A stretch of 64,000 bases of DNA from Pseudomonas putida (GTDB lineage Bacteria > Pseudomonadota > Gammaproteobacteria > Pseudomonadales > Pseudomonadaceae). The position numbers and the translations under genes were made by a program. The DNA lies in the NCBI GenBank assembly GCA_029953615.1, contig CP124529.1:3720501-3784500 (forward strand). Reading direction: 5' to 3'. Shown here piece by piece: positions 14,812-23,898 of the stretch (position 1 is its first letter; every line of letters starts with the position of its first letter). The notes under the pieces were generated by a model. It did not search any database and was not told the DNA's origin. It saw only the letters and a program-made list of their open reading frames with translations.

Positions 14812-16969
14812 AACTGGCGGAACCGGTTTGCGCCATCCCGCCACCCCCGGCTGTCACCACCTGCACCGACAACCGCGGCGTCGCCAGGTCCAGCCCCGCC
14901 TCATCCAGCTGCCGTTTCAACGCCAGATTGAACGCCCGCGAAACCTCCCACTGCTTGATCGGCGCGGTCTTGAACCGCGCCCGCAAGATCGCCGACCCCG
15001 ACTCGAAGCTCTCCACCCCCTGCAGCTCCAGCGGCGACCAGATGTTGCGGCGCATCAGCGGGTCGTTGCGCAGCTTCTGCCCCACTTCGCGAATCAGCGT
15101 GATCGCCTGGTCGATGTTCATGCTGTGCGGGATCGCCACGCGGAAAATCGCGTAGCCGAACTCGCGGGAGTAGTTCTTGATGCTCTTGATTTCGCTGAAC
15201 GGGATGGTATGCACGATGCCGTCGATATCACGCAGGCGCACGGTACGGATGGTAAGCCCCTCCACCGTGCCCAGGTGCCCGCCCACGTCCACGTAGTCGT
15301 CAATGGCCAGCGAGTCCTCGATGATGATGAACAACCCGGTTATCAGGTCGGCCACCAGCGACTGCGCACCAAAGCCGATGGCCAGGCCGATCACACCGGC
15401 ACCGGCCAGCAACGGGGTGACGTTCATGCCCATGTTGGCCAGGGCAACGATCACTGCGATGATGAAGATGACCACGAACATCACGTTGCGGATCAACGGC
15501 ATCATGGTTTGCGCGCGGGCGTTTGCCAGGCCCCGGCGCGAACGCACCAGGGCGTGGTGCACGGCGGTGTCGGCCAGGATCCACACCAGCCAGGCGACGA
15601 TCAGCGTGCCGGCCAGGCCCAGCAGGCGCACGCTTATGTCGTGGCCGTCGCCCTCGGCGAAGCTGATCATCGACAGGCCCCACACGCGCAGCCCCAGTTC
15701 GATGAACACCAGCCAGATGAACAGGTGCACCAGCAGGTAGCCGAAGTTGCGCAAGCGCTCCGCGTACACCGCCTGGCGCTTGTTGGCGCGCTTGGGGTTG
15801 GCGGCGTGGCGGCGCACCAGGCCGTTGAGCACCATGCACACCACCACCAGCACCGTGCACATCAGCGACTGGCGCAGGGCAGTGCTGGTGTCACCGGCCG
15901 AGATGAAGGTAGCGAACAGCGAAATCGCCACCAGGATCAATGCCGGCACGAACCAGAAGCTGCCGAGGATCTCGATGGTGTCGCTGAGGGTGCGCCGGGT
16001 CAGGCGCCGTGACAGGGGCTGGTTGCGGATCAGGTGGGCGATCGGGCGGCGGAAGCGCAGGATGAACAACCCGGTGCACAGCGCCGCAATTACATTGGCG
16101 AGGGTAGCCAGAGCATGGGCCAGGTGGGTGCCCAGGGCGACTGTCAGGCGGGGGTCGCTCATCGCCTCGCCAAACGCGGCGAAGCTGCCGATCAGCCAAA
16201 GCGGGCGGAACGCCTGGTGGCGCAGGATGTGCAGGGCGCGGTGGCGGTGGGGGCCGTCGAGCAGCGAGAAGGCGATCACGCAGATGGCCGAGAAGCAGGT
16301 GCCGACCACCAGCGCGTAGGCCAGCACCATGGCCAGCGACTTGCCCAGTGACGGCGGCAGCACGACGCTCAGGTACACGGTGAATACCAGCGCCACCAGC
16401 CACGGGCCCAGCTTGCGCAGGGCAAAGCGCACCAGGTCCCAGGTACGCGGGTGCTGCGGCAGCTCTTCGCTCAGGCCAAAACGCAGGCGCACTCGGTGCC
16501 CGACCCAGTTGAAGGCATAGGCCAGCACGCTCCAGACGGCGATGACGGCGGCAAAGCCGAACAGGATGGCCGGCCACTGGTGCACCGGTACTATCAATTC
16601 GCTCAGTTCGACCTGGGCCTGTTCGATCTCGGCAGCCCAGCGATGGAACGGGCTGGCCTCGCCGCTGAACTGTTTCTCGAAGTCATGCAGGGCACCGCCG
16701 ATCAGGCCTAGCACGCCCTGTTCGACGGTGGGTTGCGACTGTCTGGTGGCGTCGCGCAGCTTTTTCAGGTCGGCCAGCAGCTTGGCTCGCTGCTGGTCGT
16801 TTTCCAGGTTCTTGATCACCTCGTCCAGCGACTTGCCCAGCGGTTCGGTCGCTTCCGGCTGTGCGGGCGCACTGCCACCAAGCAGGCCGGGCAGGCCCGC
16901 CGCCTGTACCGGGGTGACAAACAGGAATAGCAGCAGGAACAGGCAACGCAGAAGGGCAGGCACTGGCAA
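14810..16969 (-). CDS. MscS-family mechanosensitive channel (YbiO-like)
   Basis: Large mechanosensitive channel protein of 719 residues, which opens under membrane tension on osmotic downshock. A signal peptide is seen at the N-terminus (CLFLLLFLFVTPVQA), followed by a coiled-coil periplasmic stretch and many transmembrane helices. The MscS pore helix and beta domain are visible near residues 520-600 (LLAGAGVIGLAIGFGAQSLV, then DDYVDVGG and GTVEGLTIRTVRLRD). Length and layout fit the YbiO/MscM type rather than short MscS. Translation starts at TTG 16969, with GAGG about eight bases upstream, and no nearby ATG fits the signal peptide. A 55-residue membrane protein is encoded upstream. Confidence 0.9.
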   Translation of the reverse strand: MPVPALLRCLFLLLFLFVTPVQAAGLPGLLGGSAPAQPEATEPLGKSLDEVIKNLENDQQRAKLLADLKKLRDATRQSQPTVEQGVLGLIGGALHDFEKQFSGEASPFHRWAAEIEQAQVELSELIVPVHQWPAILFGFAAVIAVWSVLAYAFNWVGHRVRLRFGLSEELPQHPRTWDLVRFALRKLGPWLVALVFTVYLSVVLPPSLGKSLAMVLAYALVVGTCFSAICVIAFSLLDGPHRHRALHILRHQAFRPLWLIGSFAAFGEAMSDPRLTVALGTHLAHALATLANVIAALCTGLFILRFRRPIAHLIRNQPLSRRLTRRTLSDTIEILGSFWFVPALILVAISLFATFISAGDTSTALRQSLMCTVLVVVCMVLNGLVRRHAANPKRANKRQAVYAERLRNFGYLLVHLFIWLVFIELGLRVWGLSMISFAEGDGHDISVRLLGLAGTLIVAWLVWILADTAVHHALVRSRRGLANARAQTMMPLIRNVMFVVIFIIAVIVALANMGMNVTPLLAGAGVIGLAIGFGAQSLVADLITGLFIIIEDSLAIDDYVDVGGHLGTVEGLTIRTVRLRDIDGIVHTIPFSEIKSIKNYSREFGYAIFRVAIPHSMNIDQAITLIREVGQKLRNDPLMRRNIWSPLELQGVESFESGSAILRARFKTAPIKQWEVSRAFNLALKRQLDEAGLDLATPRLSVQVVTAGGGGMAQTGSAS

Positions 16970-17007
16970 AACTACCTCAGGTCAAACGATTGACCGAGTG
17001 TAGAGGT

Positions 17008-17175
17008 TCATGACGGCAGTTGCTCCAGGATTTTCCAGCAGGTGAGGCCGAAGATACCCAGCGTGCCGACCCACATCATGACCACGCCAATGTTGCGCTC
17101 GCGCAGGCTGAAGCCGACGGTCAGCAACAACAGGAACAGAAACACAGGCACAAACAGGGAGAGGAACGGGGACAT
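17008..17175 (-). CDS. Small membrane protein, 55 residues
   Basis: Tiny protein with two predicted transmembrane helices (PFLSLFVPVFLFLLLLTVGF and VVMMWVGTLGIFGLTCWKIL) joined by a short basic loop. The ATG at 17175 has AAAGGA about 11 bases upstream. Its stop is 38 bases before the mscS start in the same direction, so the two may be co-transcribed. I do not recognise a family. Confidence 0.65.
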   Translation of the reverse strand: MSPFLSLFVPVFLFLLLLTVGFSLRERNIGVVMMWVGTLGIFGLTCWKILEQLPS

Positions 17176-17249
17176 GAACAGCAATCCTTTTGCAGTGGGG
17201 CGGTGTAACAAGCATAGCGGGTAGCGAGCGAAGCGGGATTGACCTTGGG

Positions 17250-17353
17250 CAGGTCTGGCCTCTTCGCGGGCATGCCCGCTCCCACAGGTCCCTACAATGC
17301 CCGGGCCTGTGGAGACCCTGTGGGAGCGGGCAAGCCCGCGAAGAGGCCAGGCC
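17250..17353. repeat. REP pair, type A
   Basis: Inverted pair of type A units (CGCGGGCATGCCCGCTCCCA and its complement) between the apeB end and the small membrane protein gene. Confidence 0.9.
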
Positions 17354-17369
17354 TGCCTGCATCAAAGCA

Positions 17370-18659
17370 TCAAGGCAGCTCGCGGCAACGGTAGAAGGCG
17401 CTCAGCACTTTCACCAGGTGCGCCAGGTCATGGCTGCCGCACAGCTCGCGAATGGAATGCATGGCAAAGGTCGGCAAGCCGATGTCCACCGTACGCACAC
17501 CCAGGTGGCTGGCCGCAATCGGCCCGATAGTCGAACCACAGCCCATGTCGCTGCGCACCACGAAGCTCTGCACTGGCACTTCCTCGGCCATGCACAGGTG
17601 GCGGAAGAACCCGGCGGTTTCGCTGTTGGTGGCGTAACGCTGGTTGTTGTTCACCTTGATGACCGGCCCGGCGTTAAGCTTGGGCCCGTGGTTGCCGTCG
17701 TGCTTGTCGGCGTAGTTGGGGTGCACGCCGTGGGCGTTGTCGGCCGACACCATCAGCGAACGCTGAATGGTGCGCACATAGGCATCGCCATCCGGCAGCA
17801 GGCGCTGCAGGGTCTGCTCCAGCATCGGGCCGTCGGCGCCACAGGCCGAGCAGCTGCCGACTTCTTCGTGGTCGTTGCACACCAACACACAGGTTTCATC
17901 GCTGTCGGCGGCCAGCAGGGCCTGCAGGCCGGCATAGCACGACAGCAGGTTGTCCAGGCGGGCACCGGCGATGAAGTCGCCGTTCAGGCCGACCAGCGCG
18001 GCGTCCTGGGTGTCGTAGAAGCTCAGCTCGTAATCCAGCACCACATCGGCGATCAGCTCGTGCTCGCGGGCCAGTTGTTCGGTGAGCAGGGCGCGGAAGT
18101 CGATGCGCTCATCACCCGCCACCTGGGCCAGGATTGGCGGCAGCTCGTGCTGCGGGTTGATCGCCCAGCCTTCGTTGGCGGTGCGGTTGAGATGGATGGC
18201 CAGGTTGGGGATGACCGCGATTGGCAGCTTGAAGTCGATCAGCTGGCTTTCGACCTTGCCGTCACGGCGGTAGGTTACCCGGCCGGCCAGCGACAGGTCG
18301 CGGTCGAACCAGGGCGCCAGCAGGGCGCCGCCATACACTTCGACGCCCAGTTGCAGGAAGCCTTGGCGCTGCAGTTCTGGCTGCGGCTTGACCCGCAGGC
18401 ACGGGCTGTCGGTATGGGCGCCGACCATGCGGATACCGTTTAGCAGCGGGGCTTGCTTGCCCAGCTTGATGGCGATGATCGACGAGTCGTTACGGGTGAC
18501 GTAATAGCGGCCGCCAGGCACCGTGGCCCAGCTGTCGCGCTCGTCCAGGCGCTGGTAGCCGGCAGCTTCCAGGCGCTGGGCCAGGCTGGCGGTGGCGTGG
18601 AAGGGCGTTGGGGAGGCCTTGAGAAAGTCGATAAGGCCAGAATTCAGTGCGTCGCGCAT
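17370..18659 (-). CDS. apeB: M18-family aminopeptidase ApeB
   Basis: Cytoplasmic zinc aminopeptidase of 429 residues that removes N-terminal (often acidic) residues from peptides. Family landmarks are [15 protein letters not shown] (His/Asp metal ligands, near residue 80), [20 protein letters not shown] (Asp ligand), [17 protein letters not shown] (Glu ligands) and [11 protein letters not shown] plus [11 protein letters not shown] (C-terminal His ligand). Length is the usual one for bacterial M18 enzymes. It is read leftward, with REP elements on its downstream side, and appears to be transcribed alone. Confidence 0.94.
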   Translation of the reverse strand: MRDALNSGLIDFLKASPTPFHATASLAQRLEAAGYQRLDERDSWATVPGGRYYVTRNDSSIIAIKLGKQAPLLNGIRMVGAHTDSPCLRVKPQPELQRQGFLQLGVEVYGGALLAPWFDRDLSLAGRVTYRRDGKVESQLIDFKLPIAVIPNLAIHLNRTANEGWAINPQHELPPILAQVAGDERIDFRALLTEQLAREHELIADVVLDYELSFYDTQDAALVGLNGDFIAGARLDNLLSCYAGLQALLAADSDETCVLVCNDHEEVGSCSACGADGPMLEQTLQRLLPDGDAYVRTIQRSLMVSADNAHGVHPNYADKHDGNHGPKLNAGPVIKVNNNQRYATNSETAGFFRHLCMAEEVPVQSFVVRSDMGCGSTIGPIAASHLGVRTVDIGLPTFAMHSIRELCGSHDLAHLVKVLSAFYRCRELP

Positions 18660-18732
18660 AGCTCACTCCAGACAGCAGTGGCGCGAGTTTAGCGTATTGG
18701 GTCGACAAATTGTGTCTGCCTCTTCGCGGCCC

Positions 18733-19369
18733 TCAGAAAGGAGCAGGGCACTCGAACTTCAATCGCTCCCCGGTCATCGGGTGGGTAAAGCTCAGCATCG
18801 ACGCATGCAGGCACAGCCGCTCATGGGCCGCCAGTGCCTCGGGGTTGGCATACAGCCGGTCGCCCAGCAGCGGGTGGCCGATCGACAGCATGTGCACGCG
18901 CAACTGGTGCGAACGCCCGGTAATCGGTGTCAGCTCTACCCGGCAGTAGTCACCGCAGCGCTCGACGATACGCCAGAAGGTCAACGCATGCTTGCCCTGC
19001 TCGTGGTCCACCCACATGCCGTGGCTTGGTTGGCGGGTCGTAGCGCAGCGGCAGGTCGATGCTGCCGCTGTCCAGTGTCGGCTGGCCCCAGCACAGCGCG
19101 GTGTAGGCCTTTTCGGTTTCGCGGTCATGGAACTGGCGTGACAGCTCGCGGTGGCTGTCGGCATCCCGGGCCAGCAGGATGATGCCGGAAGTTTCCCAGT
19201 CCAGGCGGTGCACGATCAACGCGTCGGGGTAGCCGTTTTCCTGCAGGCGGGTGATCAGGCAGTCCTTGTTGTCCTCGGCGCGGCCGGGTACCGACAGCAA
19301 CAGGGTCGGTTTGTTGATCACCAGGATGGCGGCGTCTTCGTGCAGGATCTGGATATTGGACAGCGGCAT
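18733..19369 (-). pseudogene. rluA: RluA-family 23S rRNA/tRNA pseudouridine synthase, frameshifted
   Basis: Pseudouridine synthase of the RluA type, 211 residues if repaired. The N-terminal frame starts at ATG 19369 (MPLSNIQILHEDAAILVINK) and contains the catalytic segment LIVHRLDWETSGIILLA with the essential Asp. The frame is lost near 19011-19013, where an extra C (CCC instead of CC on the plus strand) turns the expected RHVVDHEQGK into RHVGGPRAG. The rest (ITGRSHQLRVHMLSIGHPLL) continues in another frame to 18733. Everything else is intact, so a sequencing error is more likely than real loss. Confidence 0.85.
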
Positions 19370-19401
19370 TGCTTGGTCTCGGTTATATCGGGGAAAACAC
19401 T

Positions 19402-19502
19402 GGGGCCGCTTTGCGGCCCATCGCCGGCAAGCCAGCTCCCACAGGTATAGCGCGGACCCTGTGGGAGCTGGCTTGCCGGCGATGGGCTGCAAAGCAGCCC
19501 CA
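19402..19502. repeat. REP pair, type B
   Basis: Inverted pair of type B units (CATCGCCGGCAAGCCAGCTC and its complement), flanked by outer arms GGGGCCGCTTTGC and GCAAAGCAGCCCC, so the whole element can fold into one long hairpin. It lies between rluA and minE. Confidence 0.9.
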
Positions 19503-19525
19503 ATGATTCAGGCCTGGTCGCGAAA

Positions 19526-19780
19526 TCAGCGATCCGGCAAGGTGATGTTCAGCTCCAGAATCGAGCAGCTACCCTGGTTTTCCAGCTCGATATGCACGTC
19601 ATCGTTGCCGATGTTCACATACTTGCGGATCACTTCAAGCAGTTCTTTCTGCAGTGCGGGCAGGTAGTCCGGTTCGCTGCGTTGGCCGCGCTCGTGCGCC
19701 ACGATGATCTGTAGACGCTCTTTCGCTACCGACGCGCTGGTCTGTTTCTGTCTGCCACGAAAGAAGTCAAAAAGGTTCAT
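19526..19780 (-). CDS. minE: Cell division topological specificity factor MinE
   Basis: Protein of 84 residues that stimulates the MinD ATPase and drives pole-to-pole oscillation of MinCD, so that the division septum forms at midcell. The N-terminal amphipathic membrane-binding part is [12 protein letters not shown], and the anti-MinCD segment is [20 protein letters not shown]. The C-terminal part is the dimerisation domain. It is the last gene of the leftward minCDE operon, three bases after the minD stop codon. Confidence 0.96.
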   Translation of the reverse strand: MNLFDFFRGRQKQTSASVAKERLQIIVAHERGQRSEPDYLPALQKELLEVIRKYVNIGNDDVHIELENQGSCSILELNITLPDR

Positions 19781-19783
19781 GGT

Positions 19784-20597
19784 TTACTTGCCTCCAAACA
19801 GGCGCGCGAAGAATCCTTGCTTCGGCACTTCGATGAACCGAAGGGGCTTTTCTTTGCCCAGCAGACGGTCGACGGTATCGCTATAGGCCTGGCCGGCGTC
19901 GCTCTGGTCGTCGAGGATGACCGGGATACCCTGGTTGGAAGCCTTGAGCACTGCCTGGCTTTCGGGGATCACACCCTTGAGCTTGATCGCCAGGATCTCT
20001 TCGACGTCGGCGATGCTCAGCATTTCGCCCTTTTCCACGCGCTCCGGGTGGTAGCGGGTGATCAGCAGGTGCTCCTTGATCGGTTCTTCGCCGTTCTCCG
20101 AGCGGCGCGACTTGCTCGACAGGATGCCCAGCATGCGGTCGGAGTCACGTACCGAGGAAACCTCGGGGTTGGTCACCACGACGGCTTCGTCGGCGAAGTA
20201 CATGGCCAGGTGTGCGCCTTTCTCGATACCGGCCGGCGAGTCGCAGATGACGAAGTCGAAGTCTTTCTTCAGCTCCATCAGCACTTTTTCCACGCCTTCC
20301 TGGGTCAGCGCGTCCTTGTCACGGGTCTGGCTGGCGGCCAGCACGTACAGGTTCTCGAGGCGCTTGTCCTTGATCAGGGCCTGTTGCAGGTTGGCTTCGC
20401 CGTTTACCACGTTGACGAAGTCGTACACCACACGGCGTTCGCAGCCCATGATCAGGTCGAGGTTACGCAGGCCCACGTCGAAGTCGACGATGACGGTCTT
20501 GTGGCCACGCATGTGCGAGGCCGGTACCAATGGCGGCGCTGGTGGTGGTCTTGCCCACACCCCCCTTGCCGGAAGTAACCACGATAATCTTGGCCAA
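19784..20597 (-). pseudogene. minD: Septum site-determining ATPase MinD, frameshifted
   Basis: Membrane-associated ParA/MinD-type ATPase that recruits MinC to the poles, 270 residues if repaired. The start is TTG 20597 behind AGGGGTG. The frame encodes IIVVTSGKGGVGKTTTSAAI (deviant Walker A), then is broken near 20512 by one extra base, so the expected GLALRGHKTV reads GLAHAWPQD. From there the correct frame (VDFDVGLRNLDLIMGCE and onward) runs intact to the C-terminal amphipathic helix near FFARLFGGK. Loss of minD would give minicells, so a sequencing error is the likelier cause. Confidence 0.88.
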
Positions 20598-20698
20598 GGT
20601 GTTTCACCCCTAAAATAATCGGGACACAAGTCCCTGCAAAAATACAAACAAATGGCAACGTCAAGAAAAGTTGCACTAAAAATGCTGGCAAGTATCCG

Positions 20699-21448
20699 TT
20701 AAAGACGGGTGATGTTCAACACGTCGCCAGACAGGCTGACTTGCACGCCGGTGCCCCACAGCGGGTCGCGGCGCAGGTCTTCGCAGACCTTGTACTGGCC
20801 GGCGATGGAGACCATTTCGGCGGTCATCTGCTGGCAGAAGATACGTGCCTTGGTATTGCCTTTGATGCCGGCCAGGGCGCGGCCGCGCATGGCGCCGTAC
20901 ACATGGATGTTGCCATCGGCCAGAAGTTCCGCGCCCGGGCTGACCGAACCGGTCACGACCAGGTCGCCGCCCTGGGCGTAGATCTGCTGGCCGCCACGTA
21001 CTGGCGAAGTGATGATGCGGGTTGGGCGCACCTCGGGTTCAAGAATCGGTGGCGGGACCGGAGCCGGCTCGGGTTTCTTCACCTCCGGCTCGGGCTCCAG
21101 CGGCCGTTCGCGGGCGCCGGATGGCGGCAGCACCGGCAGGTCGATGGCGATGGCGGCGGCGATGTCCTCGATGCGGTTGGCGCGGATCGCCAAGGTACGC
21201 AGGCCGTGGTGGCGGCAGATCCGCATCAAGCCCGGCAGGTCGATTGCGCCCTCGCCGGCCGGCAGCTTGTCCAGCGCCAGCACCAGCGGCGTGTTGCTGA
21301 AGAAGTTCGGTGCCTGGGCGACTTTGGCCGCCAGTTGGCGGTCGAGGGCCTCAAGGTCATTGCGCGCCAGTTCCAGCACGGTAATGGCGAGCATGCTGCC
21401 CTTGAGCTGGAACACGGAGGCGGTGTCGGGTGTGTGGTTTGGGCTCAT
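20699..21448 (-). CDS. minC: Septum site-determining protein MinC
   Basis: Inhibitor of FtsZ polymerisation, first gene of the minCDE operon. Start at ATG 21448 gives 249 residues; ATG 21457 (three residues more) is an alternative. The N-terminal FtsZ-binding domain begins with [21 protein letters not shown] Pro/Glu-rich linker ([17 protein letters not shown]) leads to the C-terminal beta-helix domain that binds MinD ([20 protein letters not shown]). A sigma70-like promoter lies just upstream. The gap to minD is about 100 bases. Confidence 0.95.
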   Translation of the reverse strand: MSPNHTPDTASVFQLKGSMLAITVLELARNDLEALDRQLAAKVAQAPNFFSNTPLVLALDKLPAGEGAIDLPGLMRICRHHGLRTLAIRANRIEDIAAAIAIDLPVLPPSGARERPLEPEPEVKKPEPAPVPPPILEPEVRPTRIITSPVRGGQQIYAQGGDLVVTGSVSPGAELLADGNIHVYGAMRGRALAGIKGNTKARIFCQQMTAEMVSIAGQYKVCEDLRRDPLWGTGVQVSLSGDVLNITRL

Positions 21449-21487
21449 GGTCTGCATAGACGGCTTGTTGCGAAAAAAGTGCCCTGA

Positions 21488-21516
21488 CTTATAACGATAA
21501 GACCGGTTGCCCGCAA
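21488..21516 (-). promoter_or_regulatory. Sigma70-type promoter of minCDE
   Basis: On the minus strand, -35 TTGCGG and -10 TATAAG are separated by 17 bases. The expected start point is about 30 bases upstream of the minC start codon. The site lies in the short gap between divergent minC and lpxL. Confidence 0.55.
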
Positions 21517-21568
21517 CATGCGCTGATCCGTTGTAGAATGCGCGGCCTTTGTCTTTCCGGAAGCATCA

Positions 21569-22504
21569 ATGGAACGCCCGCGTTTTCGTCCCTATTTCCT
21601 TCACCCACGTTTCTGGGGCCTGTGGCTGGGCCTGGGCCTGCTGTGGCTGGTGGTCCAGTTGCCGTACCGGGTTCTGTTGAAGGTCGGTGCCGCGCTGGGA
21701 GCGGTGATGTACCGCTTTGCCGGTGAGCGGCGGCGCATTGCCGCGCGCAACCTGGAGCTGTGCTTCCCGGAGCTGTCGGTCGACGAACGGCAGCGCCTGC
21801 TCAAGGCCAATTTCGCCTCCACCGGTATTGCTTTCTTTGAAATGGCCATGAGCTGGTGGTGGCCCAAGGCCCGGCTGGCGCGCCTGGCCCATGTCGAGGG
21901 GCTGGAGCACTTGCAGGCCGCCCAGCAGGCCGGGCAGGGGGCCATCCTGATGGCGGTGCACTTCACCACCCTGGAAATTGGCGCCGCGCTGCTGGGGCAG
22001 CAGCACACCATCGACGGCATGTACCGCGAGCACGGCAACCCGTTGTTCGACTTCATCCAGCGCAGCGGCCGCGAGCGGCATAACCTCGACTCGCTGGCGG
22101 TGGAGCGCGAGGATGTGCGCGGCATGCTCAAGCTGCTGCGTTCGGGCCGGGCGATCTGGTACGCCCCCGACCAGGACTACGGCGCCAAGCAGAGCCTGTT
22201 CGTGCCGCTGTTCGGCATCCCGGCGGCGACGGTGACGGCCACCACCAAGTTTGCCCGCTTGGGCAAGGCGCAGGTGATTCCGTTCACCCAGAAGCGCCTG
22301 GAGGATGGCAGCGGCTATCGTCTGGTGATCCACCCGCCGTTGGCGGACTTCCCTGGGGAGAGCGAAGAGGCTGACTGCCTGCGCATCAACCAGTGGGTGG
22401 AAAGCGTGTTGCGCGAATGCCCCGAGCAGTACCTGTGGGCGCATCGCCGGTTCAAGTCACGGCCCGAAGGGGCGCCGCGGCTGTACGACAAGAAGAAGCG
22501 CTGA
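21569..22504 (+). CDS. lpxL: Lipid A biosynthesis lauroyl acyltransferase (LpxL/HtrB type)
   Basis: Inner-membrane acyltransferase of 311 residues that adds a secondary acyl chain (usually laurate) to lipid A. One N-terminal membrane anchor is visible (GLWLGLGLLWLVVQLPYRVL). The catalytic HxxxxE motif is HFTTLE near residue 131, followed by the family segments YREHGNPLFDFIQ and RAIWYAPDQDYG. It is divergent from minC. Pseudomonas genomes usually carry two such genes; this copy has no other lipid A gene beside it. Confidence 0.93.
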   Translation: MERPRFRPYFLHPRFWGLWLGLGLLWLVVQLPYRVLLKVGAALGAVMYRFAGERRRIAARNLELCFPELSVDERQRLLKANFASTGIAFFEMAMSWWWPKARLARLAHVEGLEHLQAAQQAGQGAILMAVHFTTLEIGAALLGQQHTIDGMYREHGNPLFDFIQRSGRERHNLDSLAVEREDVRGMLKLLRSGRAIWYAPDQDYGAKQSLFVPLFGIPAATVTATTKFARLGKAQVIPFTQKRLEDGSGYRLVIHPPLADFPGESEEADCLRINQWVESVLRECPEQYLWAHRRFKSRPEGAPRLYDKKKR

Positions 22505-22521
22505 TTTTTTGTGTTACCAGT

Positions 22522-22622
22522 GCCGGCCTCTTCGCGGGCTTGCCCGCTCCCACAGGTACTGCGCGGGCCCCGAGTCCTGTGATGATCCTGTGGGAGCGGG
22601 CGAGCCCGCGAAGAGGCCGGGC
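22522..22622. repeat. REP pair, type A
   Basis: Inverted pair of type A units between lpxL and the patatin gene, both read rightward. Confidence 0.9.
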
Positions 22623-22651
22623 ATGAAAACAGCTGATCCAGGAAGGAACCC

Positions 22652-23800
22652 ATGGCCCCACCCCCGGTAACCGGTCTTATCCTTTCTGGCGGCGGCGCCC
22701 GTGCCGCCTATCAGGTCGGTGTGCTGGCCGGCATTGCCGAGCTGCTGCCCGCAGGGGCGCATAACCCGTTCCCGGTCATTGTCGGCACCTCCGCCGGCGC
22801 CATCAACGCCGTCACCCTGGCCAGCGGCGCCACCCATTTCAGCGATGCCGTACAGCGGCTCACCGCCTTCTGGCAGAACTTCCGCAGCCATCTGGTCATT
22901 CGCAGCGACTGGCCCGGTGTGGTCCGCCAGGCTAGCCGCTTTGTCGCCCATAACCTGCTGGGCGTGGGTGGCCCGGCGCCAGTGGCACTGCTGGACAGCA
23001 GCCCGTTGCGCGGCTTGCTGCAGGCGCACCTGAACCTGGAGGGTATCGGCCACTCCCTGGCCGCCGAACAACTGCGCGCCGTCGCGGTGACCGCCTTTGG
23101 CTACGAGTCCGGCCAGGCGGTGACCTTCTACCAGGGGCGCGGCACCATCGAGGCCTGGTTGCGCCACCGCCGCATCGGCATGCCCACGTCGTTGACCATA
23201 GACCATTTGCTGGCCAGCGCGGCCATCCCGCTGCTGTTCGCCCCGGTGCGGCTGGGCGACGAATATTTCGGCGATGGCGCGGTACGCCAGTCGGCGCCGA
23301 TCAGCCCGGCCCTGCACCTGGGCGCCAGCCGGGTACTGGTGGTCGGGGTCAGCGGCAACCCGCAGCGGCCGGCGCCACCGTTGCCGCCCCAGCGGGTGTT
23401 CAGCGGGCAGCAGCCGAGCCTGGCGCAGATCGGCGGGCACATGCTCAACAGCACCTTCATTGACAGCCTGGAAGACGACATCGAGCTGCTGCAACGCCTG
23501 AACCACCTGAGCCACCTGTTGCCGGCGCACCTGGATGCCCGGCGCCTGGGCCTGGCGCCAATCGACGTGTTGGTGGTAGCGCCCAGCCAGCCGCTGGACG
23601 AGATTGCCGCGCGGCACCGGCGCGAGTTGCCGACGGCGTTGCGTGTGTTCCTGCGCGGGCCGGGGGCGACGCGTACCAGCGGGGCGGGGGTGTTGAGCTA
23701 TTTGCTGTTCGAGGCCAGTTATTGCAGCGAGCTGATTGAACTGGGGCGAAAGGACGCCTTGGCCAAGAAACGCGAGCTGTGCCAGTTCCTGGGGATTTGA
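22652..23800 (+). CDS. Patatin-like phospholipase family protein
   Basis: Predicted lipid acyl hydrolase of 382 residues. The oxyanion-hole motif GGGARAAYQ is at about residue 14, the nucleophile motif GTSAGAIN (Ser46) follows, and the catalytic Asp is in FGDGAVRQ near residue 209, giving the patatin Ser-Asp dyad. No signal peptide or secretion domain is seen, so it is probably cytoplasmic or membrane-associated. ATG 22652 has CAGGAAGGAA upstream. It may act on membrane phospholipids or other acyl esters; no direct evidence for the substrate. Confidence 0.88.
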   Translation: MAPPPVTGLILSGGGARAAYQVGVLAGIAELLPAGAHNPFPVIVGTSAGAINAVTLASGATHFSDAVQRLTAFWQNFRSHLVIRSDWPGVVRQASRFVAHNLLGVGGPAPVALLDSSPLRGLLQAHLNLEGIGHSLAAEQLRAVAVTAFGYESGQAVTFYQGRGTIEAWLRHRRIGMPTSLTIDHLLASAAIPLLFAPVRLGDEYFGDGAVRQSAPISPALHLGASRVLVVGVSGNPQRPAPPLPPQRVFSGQQPSLAQIGGHMLNSTFIDSLEDDIELLQRLNHLSHLLPAHLDARRLGLAPIDVLVVAPSQPLDEIAARHRRELPTALRVFLRGPGATRTSGAGVLSYLLFEASYCSELIELGRKDALAKKRELCQFLGI

Positions 23801-23809
23801 GGTTGCCTG

Positions 23810-23893
23810 TGCCGGCCCTTTCGCGGGCACGCACGCTCCAACAGGGTCATCACAGGACCAGTGGGAGCGGGCAAGCCCGCGAATAGGCCGGAA
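23810..23893. repeat. REP pair, type A, degenerate left unit
   Basis: Inverted REP pair. The left unit carries base changes (GGCACGCACGCTCCAACAGG), the right unit is regular. It separates the convergent patatin and mlaA genes. Confidence 0.8.
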
Positions 23894-23898
23894 CAGGT

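Noticed and set aside
14708..16012. Long open frame opposite the MscS gene, His/Gln-rich
   Set aside because: It is a shadow of the mscS frame. The His, Gln and Ala-rich low-complexity composition is typical of such antisense frames.
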